DNA of 23,872 nucleotides from NCBI GenBank assembly GCA_002803225.1, contig NXFV01001147.1, positions 1 through 23,872 of the forward strand, given 5' to 3'. Position 1 is the stretch's first letter; each line of letters opens with the position of its first letter. The stretch comes from Gamarada debralockiae (lineage: Eukaryota; Ascomycota; Leotiomycetes; Helotiales; Hyphodiscaceae). Made by a program: the position numbers and the translations under genes. This document shows positions 8,564 to 18,193 of this stretch, one piece after another. The notes beneath the pieces are model-generated. The model was not told where the DNA came from, did not search any database, and saw nothing but the letters and a program-made list of their open reading frames with translations.

Positions 8564-9844
8564 TTACTCTCCCCACTTCTTAGCCTCAACTCCATCCGGC
8601 GGCTGCGTCTTAACAGTCTCCTTACTAACCTCCTCCCAATTCGTGCTCAAAGCCGTCCCATTACTCTCCTGATAACTCTTCATCATAGCACGCTTCGTAT
8701 CCGGATCAGCATTCGCATACAACTTCTTGAAGAAATCATTCATAGGATCGCCGCCTTCTCCTTCATCCTCAACTTCCTCCTCCTTGCCATCCTCCTTTAC
8801 TTTCTTGGTCTTCAGAGCAGATGTGGCAAGCGCATCCCAGTCTTTGGGGCCCTTGCGGGAGGAGGTGGGGTATGCCGGGGCTTTTTCGGCGGCGGGAGAG
8901 ATGATGTGTGCGGGGATGTTGGCGGGAGTGTCTTCGGAGGTAGAGGAGGGGATGGCTTCGGTACCTTCGAGAGAGGGCCACTTTGGACCGGGGACGGATT
9001 TGTGGAGGATGATTTCGATTTTGTGGGGAGTGATTCGGTAGGAGCTCTGGGAGGGGTCGACTCTGGCGAAGAGGGGATCGAAGGAAAGATTGTATGTGCT
9101 GTTGGAATCTAGGACAGGGAAGCTGATATCGAGCTGTGGATTGTTAGTTGGTTGGATCGAGGGATACAGAAGACGAATACTTACAGATCCTTCTTTGATG
9201 ATAACCTCTCCCTTGTCCTTTGGCACGCCCTTTGCGAAGACAGTGATCGTGAGCTTCTCGTTGGACTGGTAGAACTCATGTCTGATCTTCTCCTTCGGCG
9301 TCGCAGTAATAACCGGCGCGGCAGCAGCCGCAGGATTCTCAGGGCCTTTTCCCTTCTCCTCCTTCGTAAATGTCTTCTCCTCACTCTTCTCCTCAGGCGC
9401 AGAAGAAACCTCCTCAACCTTCTCCGGATACTCCTTAACCGTAGTCTCATTACCAGGCGCTCCCTCCCCACCCGCATCCTCGAAATCCTTGACAACCTTC
9501 GCCTGCCACATACCCAGAGCCTTCATCTTCTCATCCATCTTGCGCGTCCATGCCAAACACAGTCTTGAGTCACCAAATCGCTTCATTCCATGTAGGGCGA
9601 CTGCGCGTCGGAATTGCGCTTGAGCGATAAGTTCTCTCCGTGCGCGAGAGCGAGCTGCGAGAACAGCATTGTCAGCGTCTGCAAGTGCGAGCTCGTGCTT
9701 GCCGAGTCGCTGGTAGGCGGTCGAGCGCTGGATGAGCCAGATGGGTGACTGGCTTTCTTTTAAGGCGATTGTGAAGTGGTCGACAGCGGTTTGGTAATTG
9801 TTGGCGTCGAGGGCCGCTTTCCCGTTCGCTGCGTGGGTAGCCAT
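8564..9844 (-). CDS. SGT1: SGT1 homologue: HSP90 cochaperone / SCF and kinetochore assembly factor
   Basis: Exons are 9844-9185 and 9133-8564, giving 409 residues. N-terminal TPR repeats (about 1-110: GKAALDANNYQTAVDHF; IQRSTAYQRLGKHELALADA) lead into an acidic linker (120-180). A CS domain follows (about 185-280, ending TPHKIEIILHK...KWPSLEG), then an SGS domain (about 315-409: DWDALATSALK; DFFKKLYANADPDTKRAMMK; ESNGTALSTNWEEV). TPR-CS-SGS is the SGT1 order. SGT1 links HSP90 to Skp1-containing complexes and, in plants and animals, to NLR immune receptors. The 51-bp intron (GTAAGT...CTAAC...CACAG) lies inside the CS domain, is a multiple of three and contains no stop, so the unspliced frame stays open with 17 extra residues. 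Removing it gives the canonical strand EGSLDISFPV. The start is the first ATG of the frame. Confidence 0.96.
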   Translation of the reverse strand: MATHAANGKAALDANNYQTAVDHFTIALKESQSPIWLIQRSTAYQRLGKHELALADADNAVLAARSRARRELIAQAQFRRAVALHGMKRFGDSRLCLAWTRKMDEKMKALGMWQAKVVKDFEDAGGEGAPGNETTVKEYPEKVEEVSSAPEEKSEEKTFTKEEKGKGPENPAAAAAPVITATPKEKIRHEFYQSNEKLTITVFAKGVPKDKGEVIIKEGSVSIRLLYPSIQPTNNPQLDISFPVLDSNSTYNLSFDPLFARVDPSQSSYRITPHKIEIILHKSVPGPKWPSLEGTEAIPSSTSEDTPANIPAHIISPAAEKAPAYPTSSRKGPKDWDALATSALKTKKVKEDGKEEEVEDEGEGGDPMNDFFKKLYANADPDTKRAMMKSYQESNGTALSTNWEEVSKETVKTQPPDGVEAKKWGE

Positions 9845-10280
9845 GGTAGCTGTTGGATTGTTTGGATTGCGGTTCTACGCGATGGGAATATTACGAGTAG
9901 CATACAAAACGAACGCGAGTCTGTGGGAAGAAGTTCACGCTTCTAGATATGTGGAACGTGAATGTCGTGATTTGGACGGAACCGCGAACGTTCGAGAAGA
10001 AGTTCAGCCTTGCGCTAAGGTTCCCACTTTTCTTTGGTGCCTGAGATCGCTAACCACTTTTGGGGTCCCTGAATGGAGGGACATACTAACCAAGCAATCC
10101 GGAAGAGGCATCAGAGACAGCTTCACTTATGTACTCGGTCAATCCGAGACAACAAAAGGGCATGGGAACAAGTCCATGATATCAAAGCCGGGGGAGAGTC
10201 TTATCATCTCTTCATTATCAATTAATATTAGTTATGAGTGAAGCAAAAAGCCATTCCAGTGCCACCTATCAACGCCCTTT
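9845..10280. other. SGT1 promoter region and ERG7 3' flank
   Basis: This stretch is non-coding. The left part is the SGT1 5' region with the heat-shock elements. The right part is the ERG7 3' flank. A forward ORF crossing the SGT1 start (9798-10241) has no protein-family resemblance and lies antisense to SGT1. Confidence 0.55.
9985..9999 (-). promoter_or_regulatory. Perfect three-unit heat-shock element upstream of SGT1
   Basis: Bases 9986-9998 read GAA-cg-TTC-ga-GAA, matching the nGAAnnTTCnnGAAn consensus without mismatch. It lies about 140-155 bp upstream of the SGT1 ATG on its promoter side. A second, imperfect cluster of GAA/TTC units is at 9927-9947. Binding by heat-shock factor is inferred from the motif and from SGT1's role with HSP90. 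Confidence 0.6.
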
Positions 10281-12625
10281 TCACTGCAAAGGTATATCCC
10301 CATACCGCTTTGCAAACATACCAAGCGCCTTGATCGGAAAAATGAACTTATAGTTTGGGTATGAAATCATGCAACTCTTGTTGAAAACACCCTCAATCGC
10401 CTCCTGCAACCACTCCCCATTCGGCTGTTGCCTGCTCATGATGAGCTTCAATCCTTTCTCAATGGGTGTCCGATCCGGATAATGTGCCTCAAGAAGTGCA
10501 ATGCATGCCCAGGCTGTCATGACAACCTGAGAGCCAGTTGGATGCTCGACATAGACGGCCTGTTCGCAGGACTAGCTTTGAATTAGAATCTGCGCGAAGA
10601 TAGGGCGGTGAAACATACCTTGTAGCTCTCAGACCATCCACCGTCCTCCCTTTGCTTCGAAATGAAGAAATCGCAACCCTTTCGCACATGCTCACTGTTC
10701 TCGTATGTCTCGCCGATACTAGCCAAGCTTTCAAGAGCAAACATCCCAGCATAGGTGAAACAGATGCCCCAGCTACCATACCAGCTGCCATCGGGAAATT
10801 GCGCTTTTCGGATGTATCCAATCGCCCTGTCCTTGAAGGCCTTAATTTCTGTGGCTCGATAATCTGGATAGTACTTGGAGAACAAAGACAAAGCCGTTAC
10901 CACAGCAGTCGTACACTCTGGGTAGTCATACTCAATCATGATTCGGCCGAACACCTCTGCTGCATTCAACATCTCCAACCACTCTCCACCTCGAGTCGGT
11001 TCGTAAGAAGCACAGCCGCCAGATGGATTCTGGTATGTCAGAAGAGTATCAATCGCATCGTAGATCCGTTGGTCCTCAATCAGCTCTGGGAAGCCTGCGG
11101 TGCGTTGCAGAATCAAGATCGCCTTGAGAGCCTCTGATATACAATCGCTGACAGCGTATCCTTGATCCTTATTGCTAAATCCCCAAGCGCCCTTACGCTG
11201 TTGTCGGTAGCAAATTGACTGATCATCGACATTCTCCCGGATTTGCTGATCTTCCAAGAATGCATGTGCTTTGTTGAGCATTTTCTTATATCTGGGGTCC
11301 GTGGCCAGTCCAGCATCCATAACCACTTGAATAGCGAATGCAGTGTCCCAGCATTGAACCCCATTCGTGCCATTCATCAACATTCCCTCATCCTTGACCC
11401 ACATGAAATCAGCCATACGCTCCCGGTGTCGTTTCACGGAGTAGGAATCAGGCCCTTCCATGATGTAACAAACAACAAGATTCATGGGTCCATTGACCGG
11501 TCCGAGATTGGAGAAATCGGTGTTCTTGTCCTCCATCTGAACGAGCTTCCATACCCAGGCTTCTGCTTTCTTGGCGAAGGATTTGGTTCGTATGAAAGGA
11601 GCGTAAATATTGACAATAATCCAGAATACGGCCAGCAAAAGCCAGGTCTTAGGATGGTAGTTATCTTTGGCGTAAATACTATTTCGATGGGCAGCCCAGT
11701 TGATCGTAGCGTATTCCTCGACAAACAACTCTTTTCGTAGTGCGCGCACAATTGGTGTCTCCTTTCCACTCCAGCGTCTTGACCAAATGAATGACATTGG
11801 AAGGAAGACCTGTCGCATGTGAATCCACCATCGCCATGGCGCCAAAGGTACCCAGTCAGGGAGGAGCCAGAGCTCGGGTGGGCAAGGGTTCACGATATCC
11901 CACTGGCATACACCAAGCACGCTGAGCCAGAACTTCGCCCAATGTGGACCGTTCCTTGCACCTCCCATCTTGTGTAACGTCCCTCTCGCTTTGATCATGC
12001 GTGGATCTTCCTCGCTCGCACCAAGCAGTCGCAGAGCGGTGTAGTTCATGGCTGTCCCAAAGACAGTGCTCTCCCCCTCAATGTGTAGTCCCCATCCTCC
12101 ATCTTCAGGATGTGCGCGTGCAAAGAGGTAGTTCTTAATTTCGGTCGAGATGTGGTCTGGAATTGGAGTCTCGGTGACGGTCCAGGTAACAATGAGACCT
12201 GGGATAAGGAACATTGGTCCTCCATATTCACATCCCCAATTTCCAGGAGGCAATTGTAGATGTTCGAAGAACTCGAGTCCATTCTTCACGGCATCGAGGG
12301 GAGTCTTAGCTTTTGGGAGGTCTGGGAGGTTCTTCAAATCTTCAGCAGATATTCAATGAATGCAGAGAGGGCTACATACTGTCGGCAGACCCAGAAAATA
12401 CTTGTCTGCTGTGGACTGAGGCCATTTCTTGACGGCTTCATCAGTCTCTAGATATTCCCACGTCTGCCTTCCCCTATCGTCGAGCAATCGCCAGCGAGAG
12501 AAGTCGGTACGCGTCGACGTGTTCGGTTCCTGACGATCAACATGTGAACGAATTGATCTCTTCTCTGCATGTACGGCATGGCCATTGCCAGAGCTTAAAA
12601 CTCCATTCGTTCTTGATAGCGACAT
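10281..12625 (-). CDS. ERG7: Oxidosqualene cyclase, lanosterol synthase type (ERG7-like)
   Basis: Exons are 12625-12380, 12331-10619 and 10571-10281, giving 749 residues, the usual length for ERG7. Intron 1 (GTATGT...GAAG, 49 bp) and intron 2 (GTATGT...CTAG, 47 bp) are both phase 0 and rejoin conserved sequence (GLPT-NLPDLP; SESYK-SCEQAV). Hallmarks are [48 protein letters not shown] and repeated QW motifs ([26 protein letters not shown]). The catalytic acid is in SDCISE, with Asp at about residue 478. The enzyme cyclises 2,3-oxidosqualene, normally to lanosterol, on ER or lipid-droplet membranes in ergosterol synthesis. The usual DCTAE motif reads DCISE here. Many ascomycetes carry additional cyclases, so a secondary triterpene cyclase cannot be excluded from one sequence. 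The gene is head to head with SPO11. Confidence 0.92.
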
Positions 12626-13258
12626 GGCGAGTCACTTTTGACGAATCGAAGAGAGGGATGAGTTTAAGCTTTATCGTCCTCGTATCCCGTACTCGCACTT
12701 TGACAGCGGAGCTAAAAAGTTATGCCGCCAAGCCGAGCAAAGCCCTTTTCAGAGAAAACCATATTTTTTAGAAGGTCGAACAGAGCACAAAATTTCAAAA
12801 TCACAGATGTCGTAAAATTCAGGAACAGAACAATCATTATTGGGCGTTGTTCTGCTGACTGCAGAAAGTCAGGGGTATTGTCGCCATCGTGCGCCGCAAT
12901 ACGGTCCAATCACTGTCTTCAAGCCGAAGTGGAGGATATCGACTAAGCAGTCCGTTTTTATGATTTCATTTTGTTATTGGCCCAAGAATCATTTTCCGCA
13001 TTCGGCTAAAGCCGGCAATACCTGGTGTTTTTTCATTTCGTCTTTCTGGGCAATTGAGGCTCCGAACTTCCAGGACCGGGTTCTGTGGTATCATCTTGTC
13101 GCTGATCCAACATTTCAAGATCGAGCCTCTCGCCTGATGTTCGAATTCTGAGGCCGACTTGAGCATTTACGTGGATCAATTCTACTCTTCCTTTGGGACT
13201 ACCTTTCTTCGCCATCTTTCAGTTTCATACGGCCAAGCAATGGGCGGTCTTCCTCATC
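12626..13258. promoter_or_regulatory. Divergent intergenic region between ERG7 (-) and SPO11 (+)
   Basis: This 633-bp spacer must hold the promoters of both genes. I see no SREBP-type site or other motif I can defend. A forward ORF at 12840-13151 and minus ORFs near 12966-13215 have no family resemblance. A short upstream ORF begins at 13240 and overlaps the SPO11 start. Confidence 0.55.
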
Positions 13259-13293
13259 ATGGACTTCGATCGTCTCGCCGACATCTTGAATGA
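13240..13293 (+). promoter_or_regulatory. Upstream ORF (17 codons) overlapping the SPO11 start codon
   Basis: An ATG at 13240 (G at -3, G at +4) opens a 17-codon frame ending in TGA at 13291-13293. It is out of frame with SPO11, whose ATG is at 13259, and overlaps it. If the transcript starts upstream of 13240, scanning ribosomes could be diverted from SPO11. Where transcription starts cannot be read from sequence. Confidence 0.4.
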
Positions 13294-14857
13294 TGGACAA
13301 CCAGCCTTGTCAGACAATTTGCTCTCACACTTACCAGACAGAACAATAACCCATAATGAGCCCGTTCAGGCTACAGTTTCCAGCAGCTCTTTAGGGACAG
13401 TGAACAACTGCCAAGCTGGCGCGGTCGTCTCCAAGATTGAGGATATTTTCGAGAGAGTTGCTGGCTGTATTCTAGATGAGAGGAAGAAGATCGCGATCAA
13501 GCTCAAGACCAGAGGGAAGCAGTCAGCAACCGCAAGGGATATCACTACTGGCACTATCAAAAGCGTGCCGGACCATGAGGCGAGAACTGTCAAGTTCCCA
13601 AGCAAGTCACCGAGGGAGGCATGGAAATTCAGTAGGTGGTGGAAGATTTGAGAATGGCGCTTGCTTACTTGGAACAGCTGCCTTGCTGCGGATTCTCGAA
13701 TTATCTCATGAAGCTTTGGTTACGGGTGCTGTTACAACCAAAAGGTTTACTTCAATCCCAATCCAATCTCAACAATTTTCGCGGCCCAATTTCCTATATT
13801 CTATTCATCCACAGCTGTTAGTTCAAGCTTTTGGAGTCCATGCTAATATGTCTCCGCAGGGACATGTTCTATCGGGACCCAGAGCTATTCATGAAACAAG
13901 CTGTTGTCGATCGCTACGTTGACGATCTTGCCTACACCCTAGGAGTGGAACGCGATGCTCTGAACGTGGTTTGTCATCTCGCCAAGTGCTATTTCTAACG
14001 TCAAATCTCACGTCTCACTAGGTCGCTGCTGCAAAGGGCCTGGCCGCGGGATCATTGAAATTGACGAGACGTGACGGATCAATCGTTGACTGTTCGACAG
14101 AAGCAGAGGTTGGAAGCTCCGTCCATACGAGGCTTTGTGGTTGACTATTAGCAGGGTATGCTCGTTCCGAATACCAGGGACATAAAGAGTCTCCATTTAT
14201 TGGATGCCAAATGGATACTCGTGATCGAGAAAGAGGCATATCGGCTAATTCCCACATCAACTCCTGATACTGACTTCTCAAAGGCAACATTCCGTACATT
14301 GGCAACGAACAAATACTGGGAGATGTCACTAGCAGGAAAGGGGATCATCATTACCGTTCGCCACCCCCATTTTTTACACCCTCCCACATTTTCGCTGACC
14401 TCTCTTTCAGGCAAAAGGCTACCCCGACATCCAAACCCGGCAGTTTCTGCACCTCCTCTCCCAGAACCCCGCAAAAGTTCCTATCTTTGCGCTAGTGGAC
14501 TTCGACCCCGATGGCTTAGGCATAATGTCAACCTACAAATACGGCTCCATGGCCCTCGCACACGAGAACCACAACCTCGTCGTTCCAACAATCCGCTGGC
14601 TTGGAGTGCGAAGCTCCGACATCATCCAAGACTCGAGTGACAGGACGGGGTTACTGAAGTTGAGCAGCAGGGATAGGAGGATTGCGATGCGGATGTTAGG
14701 GAAGGAGATCTTTGAAGAAGGAGGAAGGGAACAGGAATGGAGGCGGGAGTTGCAAGTTATATTGATGTTGAATGTGAAGGCCGAGATCCAGATCTTGAGT
14801 TCTGGGGAAGGGTTGGAGGCTTGGCTTGATGGAAAGTTGTTGCAGGAAATAGTTTGA
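13259..14857 (+). CDS. SPO11: SPO11, meiotic DNA double-strand-break transesterase (Topo VI A-like)
   Basis: My six-exon model is 13259-13631, 13678-13744, 13860-13968, 14022-14108, 14155-14355 and 14411-14857, giving 427 residues. All five introns are 46-115 bp with GT-AG ends, and every junction restores family sequence (KF-T-ALLRILELSHEALVTG; TTK-R-DMFYRDPELF; IIIT-AKGYPDIQT). The 5Y-CAP domain (about 55-185) carries the catalytic tyrosine in RDMFYRDPELF (Tyr 151, codon 13870-13872). The Toprim domain carries its acidic residues in ILVIEKEA (Glu 237) and VDFDPDG (Asp 309, Asp 311). Spo11 dimers cleave DNA through a 5'-phosphotyrosyl link to start meiotic recombination in the nucleus. All catalytic residues are present, so the gene looks intact. 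The start is the first in-frame ATG. It is probably silent outside meiosis (family knowledge). Confidence 0.95.
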
Positions 14858-15961
14858 GCTACATTATACCCCTTAGCACTTTCGCTCTCCATAAACCCAT
14901 ATCCAGATAGCTCAAACCCCATTTGGCAATACCCAGAAAAGATGTACTGAAAGAAAACCCACCTGTGATTCATCCCAAACATCCCCCGTCCCTCCCTTCC
15001 TCCCAAACCTACCCCACGTCCAACGCCTACCAACCATTCATTCAAAATCACCCGACAGCGCCTAAATCCAACCTCATCTAATCAAATAAGATATTTTAGC
15101 ACCAAAAATATCATGTTCGACGCGTTTGCCGCCTGACGCGCCACAGACATCCCAGCCCCTTTGCACTTTCTCAACCAACATCATTTTCTGTTCTCTTTCT
15201 CACAAAATATTTAATGAGACCCGCTAATTAAAATTTATTTTAGCATTAGCAGCGTTTGGGTTTGGGTTTCCCTTCCTGCATTGCAGTTCATTGTATAAAT
15301 ATTGTGAGTGATGATATGATTGGTCTGTACGGCTAATGTGTTTGTAGTGGTTGTGAGGTAGTGTGAGAGGTGATATGGGTGAAGTTTTCTCTGGTGAGTT
15401 ATGATTTCATTCAATTAATCATAGGGATGTCTCTGGCGGACAAGATGAGAAGCAAACAACTTTTTTGGTAGTTTGGTTTTGAGACGATGCCATGGAGAGA
15501 TAAGCGGAGCATACAACAGACGTGATCCAACTTGGACAGGTCAATCTAAGGACAACATCCTGAGATTCATTAAGTTCCTTAGAATATCATGAACAGAGAA
15601 AGAAAGCTGTCCACTACTGCCATAGAACCCCGTGGCATCCATACACAAACTGCTGTGTTTGGATCTCATGGCTGGAGCTTGGAGAGTCTATCATACACCT
15701 CAGGGCTCTGATACCAAAATCTATTCCCTTGAAGGACATTGTCCCTTACTGAGAGTCCCATAGATTCGAGTACGAGTCTGCCGCGGACTGACCGACTCCA
15801 TTGCGACAGCACTAGGGGAATGATATGTAAAGCTTCGTATTCTCATAGTCATCTCTCATCTACAAGCCTCTGTAGCCATAACGCCTGCCCAGTCCACGCT
15901 ATGAGTATCAACGCCATTCGAAAGTCCACCCATTTGCACATATCTTCATCCCACCTCGCTC
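14858..15961. other. Convergent intergenic region between SPO11 and UBC7
   Basis: About 1.1 kb between two convergent 3' ends. No supportable gene, RNA or repeat. It contains C/T-rich and AT-rich runs (for example 15215-15245) suitable for 3' end formation. A minus ORF at 14533-15051 largely shadows SPO11, and a forward ORF at 15739-15996 runs into UBC7 antisense. Confidence 0.5.
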
Positions 15962-16546
15962 TCACAGCCCAAGCATCCTCCTACACCCCTCCCTAACCCG
16001 CTTCTCATACTCCGGTCTCTGCTCCCTCCACATCTTCGCCGCCTCCACATTCGCCGGACTCTCATCATTCGGCTCCGCCAACATGCTCATCACACTAATC
16101 AAGATCTTCTCCACGCTCTGGATCGGCGACCATCGTTCGGAGGCGTGCTCGTAATGGTTTGGATCGTCTCCCGGTGGGTGGAGGATGGAGATGCAGACTA
16201 GGCCGCTTGGATAGACTATCCTCATACTATCATCAGCCCATATTCACCAAACCTATAAACTCCCAAAGCACGCGACAGCGTGAAGGGAAGGGAACGTACC
16301 ATTAGGATGCCACACCTCCCCCAAAAACCGCATACTAGGCGGCGCAAGTGGATAATCCTTCGGGAACTTCAACTCAGCAGGAAAAATACCTCCTTCGAAG
16401 GGCGTTCCCTCTGGTCCTTGAATCAGCGCTTCCCAGTACAGCAGGTCATCTTCGGAGACGGGTCCGGCGGTGATGCCTTCTGGAGGGTTGTTTGTGAGGG
16501 CGCGGTATTCTTGGAGGAGGCGGCGTTGGGCTGTTGTTGATGCCAT
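15962..16546 (-). CDS. UBC7: Ubiquitin-conjugating enzyme E2, UBC7/UBE2G2 type
   Basis: Exons are 16546-16300 and 16215-15962 (84-bp intron, GTACGT...GGATAG), giving 166 residues. The junction restores the E2 core [15 protein letters not shown]. The catalytic cysteine is Cys 90 (codon 16193-16195) within [19 protein letters not shown]. The long acidic loop after the cysteine ([17 protein letters not shown]) is the diagnostic insertion of the Ubc7/Ubc14/CDC34-like E2s, and the rest ([20 protein letters not shown]) fits Ubc7. Ubc7 acts at the ER membrane with Hrd1 or Doa10-type ligases in ER-associated degradation, including turnover of sterol enzymes. It shares a 240-bp divergent promoter with the Ca3427-like gene. 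The start ATG is followed by the canonical N-terminal helix ([19 protein letters not shown]). Confidence 0.94.
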
Positions 16547-16786
16547 TGTTTTGTGTATTTAGGTGGTTTGTAGAGGAGAAGAGGGTGTGGAGTTGGACAT
16601 GAGATGAGGTGTCTTTTGGGTTGAGAAAGCGGACTCGGCTGCTGCCGCTCGTTGAATTGTTCCCCACTTAAAAGCGTCATCATCAAAGCTTATTTACGAC
16701 GACCCCTCTTCATTACCACTCCCGTTTTACCAAATTCGTTCTGTTCGAATTTGATTCTTGTAAAACTGTTCTTATTACAATTCATA
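16547..16786. promoter_or_regulatory. Short bidirectional promoter region, UBC7 / Ca3427-like gene
   Basis: Only 240 bp separate the two divergent start codons, so both promoters and 5' leaders share this sequence. The right half is C/T-rich on the plus strand. No specific factor site is claimed. Confidence 0.6.
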
Positions 16787-17746
16787 ATGTCTTCTAGCAA
16801 AAGCTTATTGCGAGTTGGTTTCGTCCCCGAGCATTTCTCCACCCCACTCTACTTCGCACAAAAGCACTTCGGTCTCACAGCAGAGCTGATACCTTTCCCG
16901 TCTGGCACGGGACATATGATTACATCTTTAAGATCTGGAGAAATTGATGTCGGAATTGGTCTTACGGAGGGATGGGTTGCTGGGTTGGGCAAGAATGACA
17001 TTGATGGAGATGGAGGATACAAAATCGTGGGGACATACGTGGAGACGCCCTTATGTACAGCTTCCATTCCCAATCCCAAAGTTCTGCAAGATACTAGGTG
17101 CTAATTGAGGTTCACAGGTTGGGCAATCTCCACCGGCGCAAAACGATCCATCAACAGCGTCGCAGACCTCAAAAATGGCAAAATCGGCGTATCACGAATC
17201 GGCAGCGGAAGCTATGTGATGGGTTTCGTCCTGGCAGACAAGCAAGGCTGGCTCTCCCCAGGATCAACACCATTCGAAATCGTTCCCCTGCAAACATTCG
17301 AGAAGTTACGGAAAGGAGTCAACGATAGCACAGTCGATTTCTTCATGTGGGAGCACTTTACATCGAAACGATATTACGATAACGGCGAGATAAAAAGGAT
17401 TGGGGAGATTTATACACCTTGGAGCAGTTGGAAGATCGTTGCTTCTACCAAGCTGGAGAATGATGGACGATTGGAAGATCTGTTTGAAAGGATCGATAAG
17501 GGGGTCGCATACTTCAATGGCCATGAGGATGAAGCTGTTAAGTATATCAGCACGGAGCTGGATTACAGCGAAGAGGATGCGAGGGAGTGGTTGAAGACCG
17601 TAAGGTTTGCTACCGAGGTGAAGGGTGTAGATGTGAAGGTTATCGAGAACACTGTCGATGTGTTAAAGAAGGCAGGCGTCTTGGGAGATGATGGGATGAA
17701 GGCCACACAGATGATCGCAAGTCAACGCGGGGCACAGTTCCCCTGA
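16787..17746 (+). CDS. Ca3427-like periplasmic-binding-fold protein (NMT1/THI5-related superfamily), function unknown
   Basis: Exons are 16787-17054 and 17118-17746 (63-bp intron, GTACAG...CTAAT...CACAG), giving 298 residues. The junction restores YVETPLC-WAISTGAKRS. The N-terminal lobe reads LRVGFVPEHFSTPLYFAQ, then PFPSGTGHMITSLRSGEIDVGIGLTEGW. The second lobe begins near GKIGVSRIGSGSYVMGF. This is the layout of type 2 periplasmic-binding folds, as in SsuA/NMT1 proteins and the Candida Ca3427 protein. There is no signal peptide and no transporter gene nearby, so the protein is probably cytosolic. The cysteine-rich iron motif of Thi5 is absent, so it is not itself the thiamine-pyrimidine synthase. 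The ligand and any enzymatic role are unknown. The start is the first in-frame ATG, with A at -3. Confidence 0.88.
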
Positions 17747-18193
17747 TTGCATATTGTACGAAGTCCAGATCAGAGGAATTCCCACGCTCATGGCTACGTG
17801 CAACTTAACCCGCGAGTGTCTACGAATGAAGTTCTAGCTTCGTCTGCATACGATTGTACTGACAAAGTTCATTCGTCAGTAAGCACACTTTCGGAGATAT
17901 TGTTTCGCCGAACTACTTTGCTGTTGGTCACCAGAAATATAGGCAGGGCTGAGTAGCTTTCCTCAACAAGAGGAGCTCAGGTGCAGGCTGAATTTGAACT
18001 TCAATGGCTTGGATCTGTGTTTTAGGGAATTTTGTGAAAATATACGAACTAAAATATGCAAAACCTACCTATCTAATGAGTAGAGGCTTCCCCGCCCATT
18101 ACCTAACATCCAGGTGTCATCTAGCTCTCATTCTTAACGACGGCCGACCTTTCTGTCCCCTCCCATCTCGGCCTGCAGAAGAAACATCGAGTA
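17747..18193. other. Convergent intergenic region
   Basis: About 450 bp between the 3' ends of the Ca3427-like gene and the Clr5-ankyrin gene. Two small forward ORFs have no family resemblance. No repeat or RNA is seen. Confidence 0.5.

Noticed and set aside
9798..10241. 147-codon forward ORF across the SGT1 start and promoter
   Set aside because: Antisense to SGT1 coding sequence, with no protein-family resemblance; the heat-shock element lies within it.
12840..13151. Forward ORF between ERG7 and SPO11
   Set aside because: No recognisable family or structural pattern, and it sits in a divergent promoter region.
13193..13258. Longer SPO11 N-terminus
   Set aside because: No in-frame ATG upstream of 13259; the extension would need a non-ATG start.
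14533..15051. 172-codon minus ORF over the SPO11 3' end
   Set aside because: Largely the reverse shadow of the SPO11 last exon; composition is not protein-like.
16652..16786. N-terminal extension of the Ca3427-like protein
   Set aside because: The frame is open upstream but has no ATG, and the family-like sequence starts right after the ATG at 16787.
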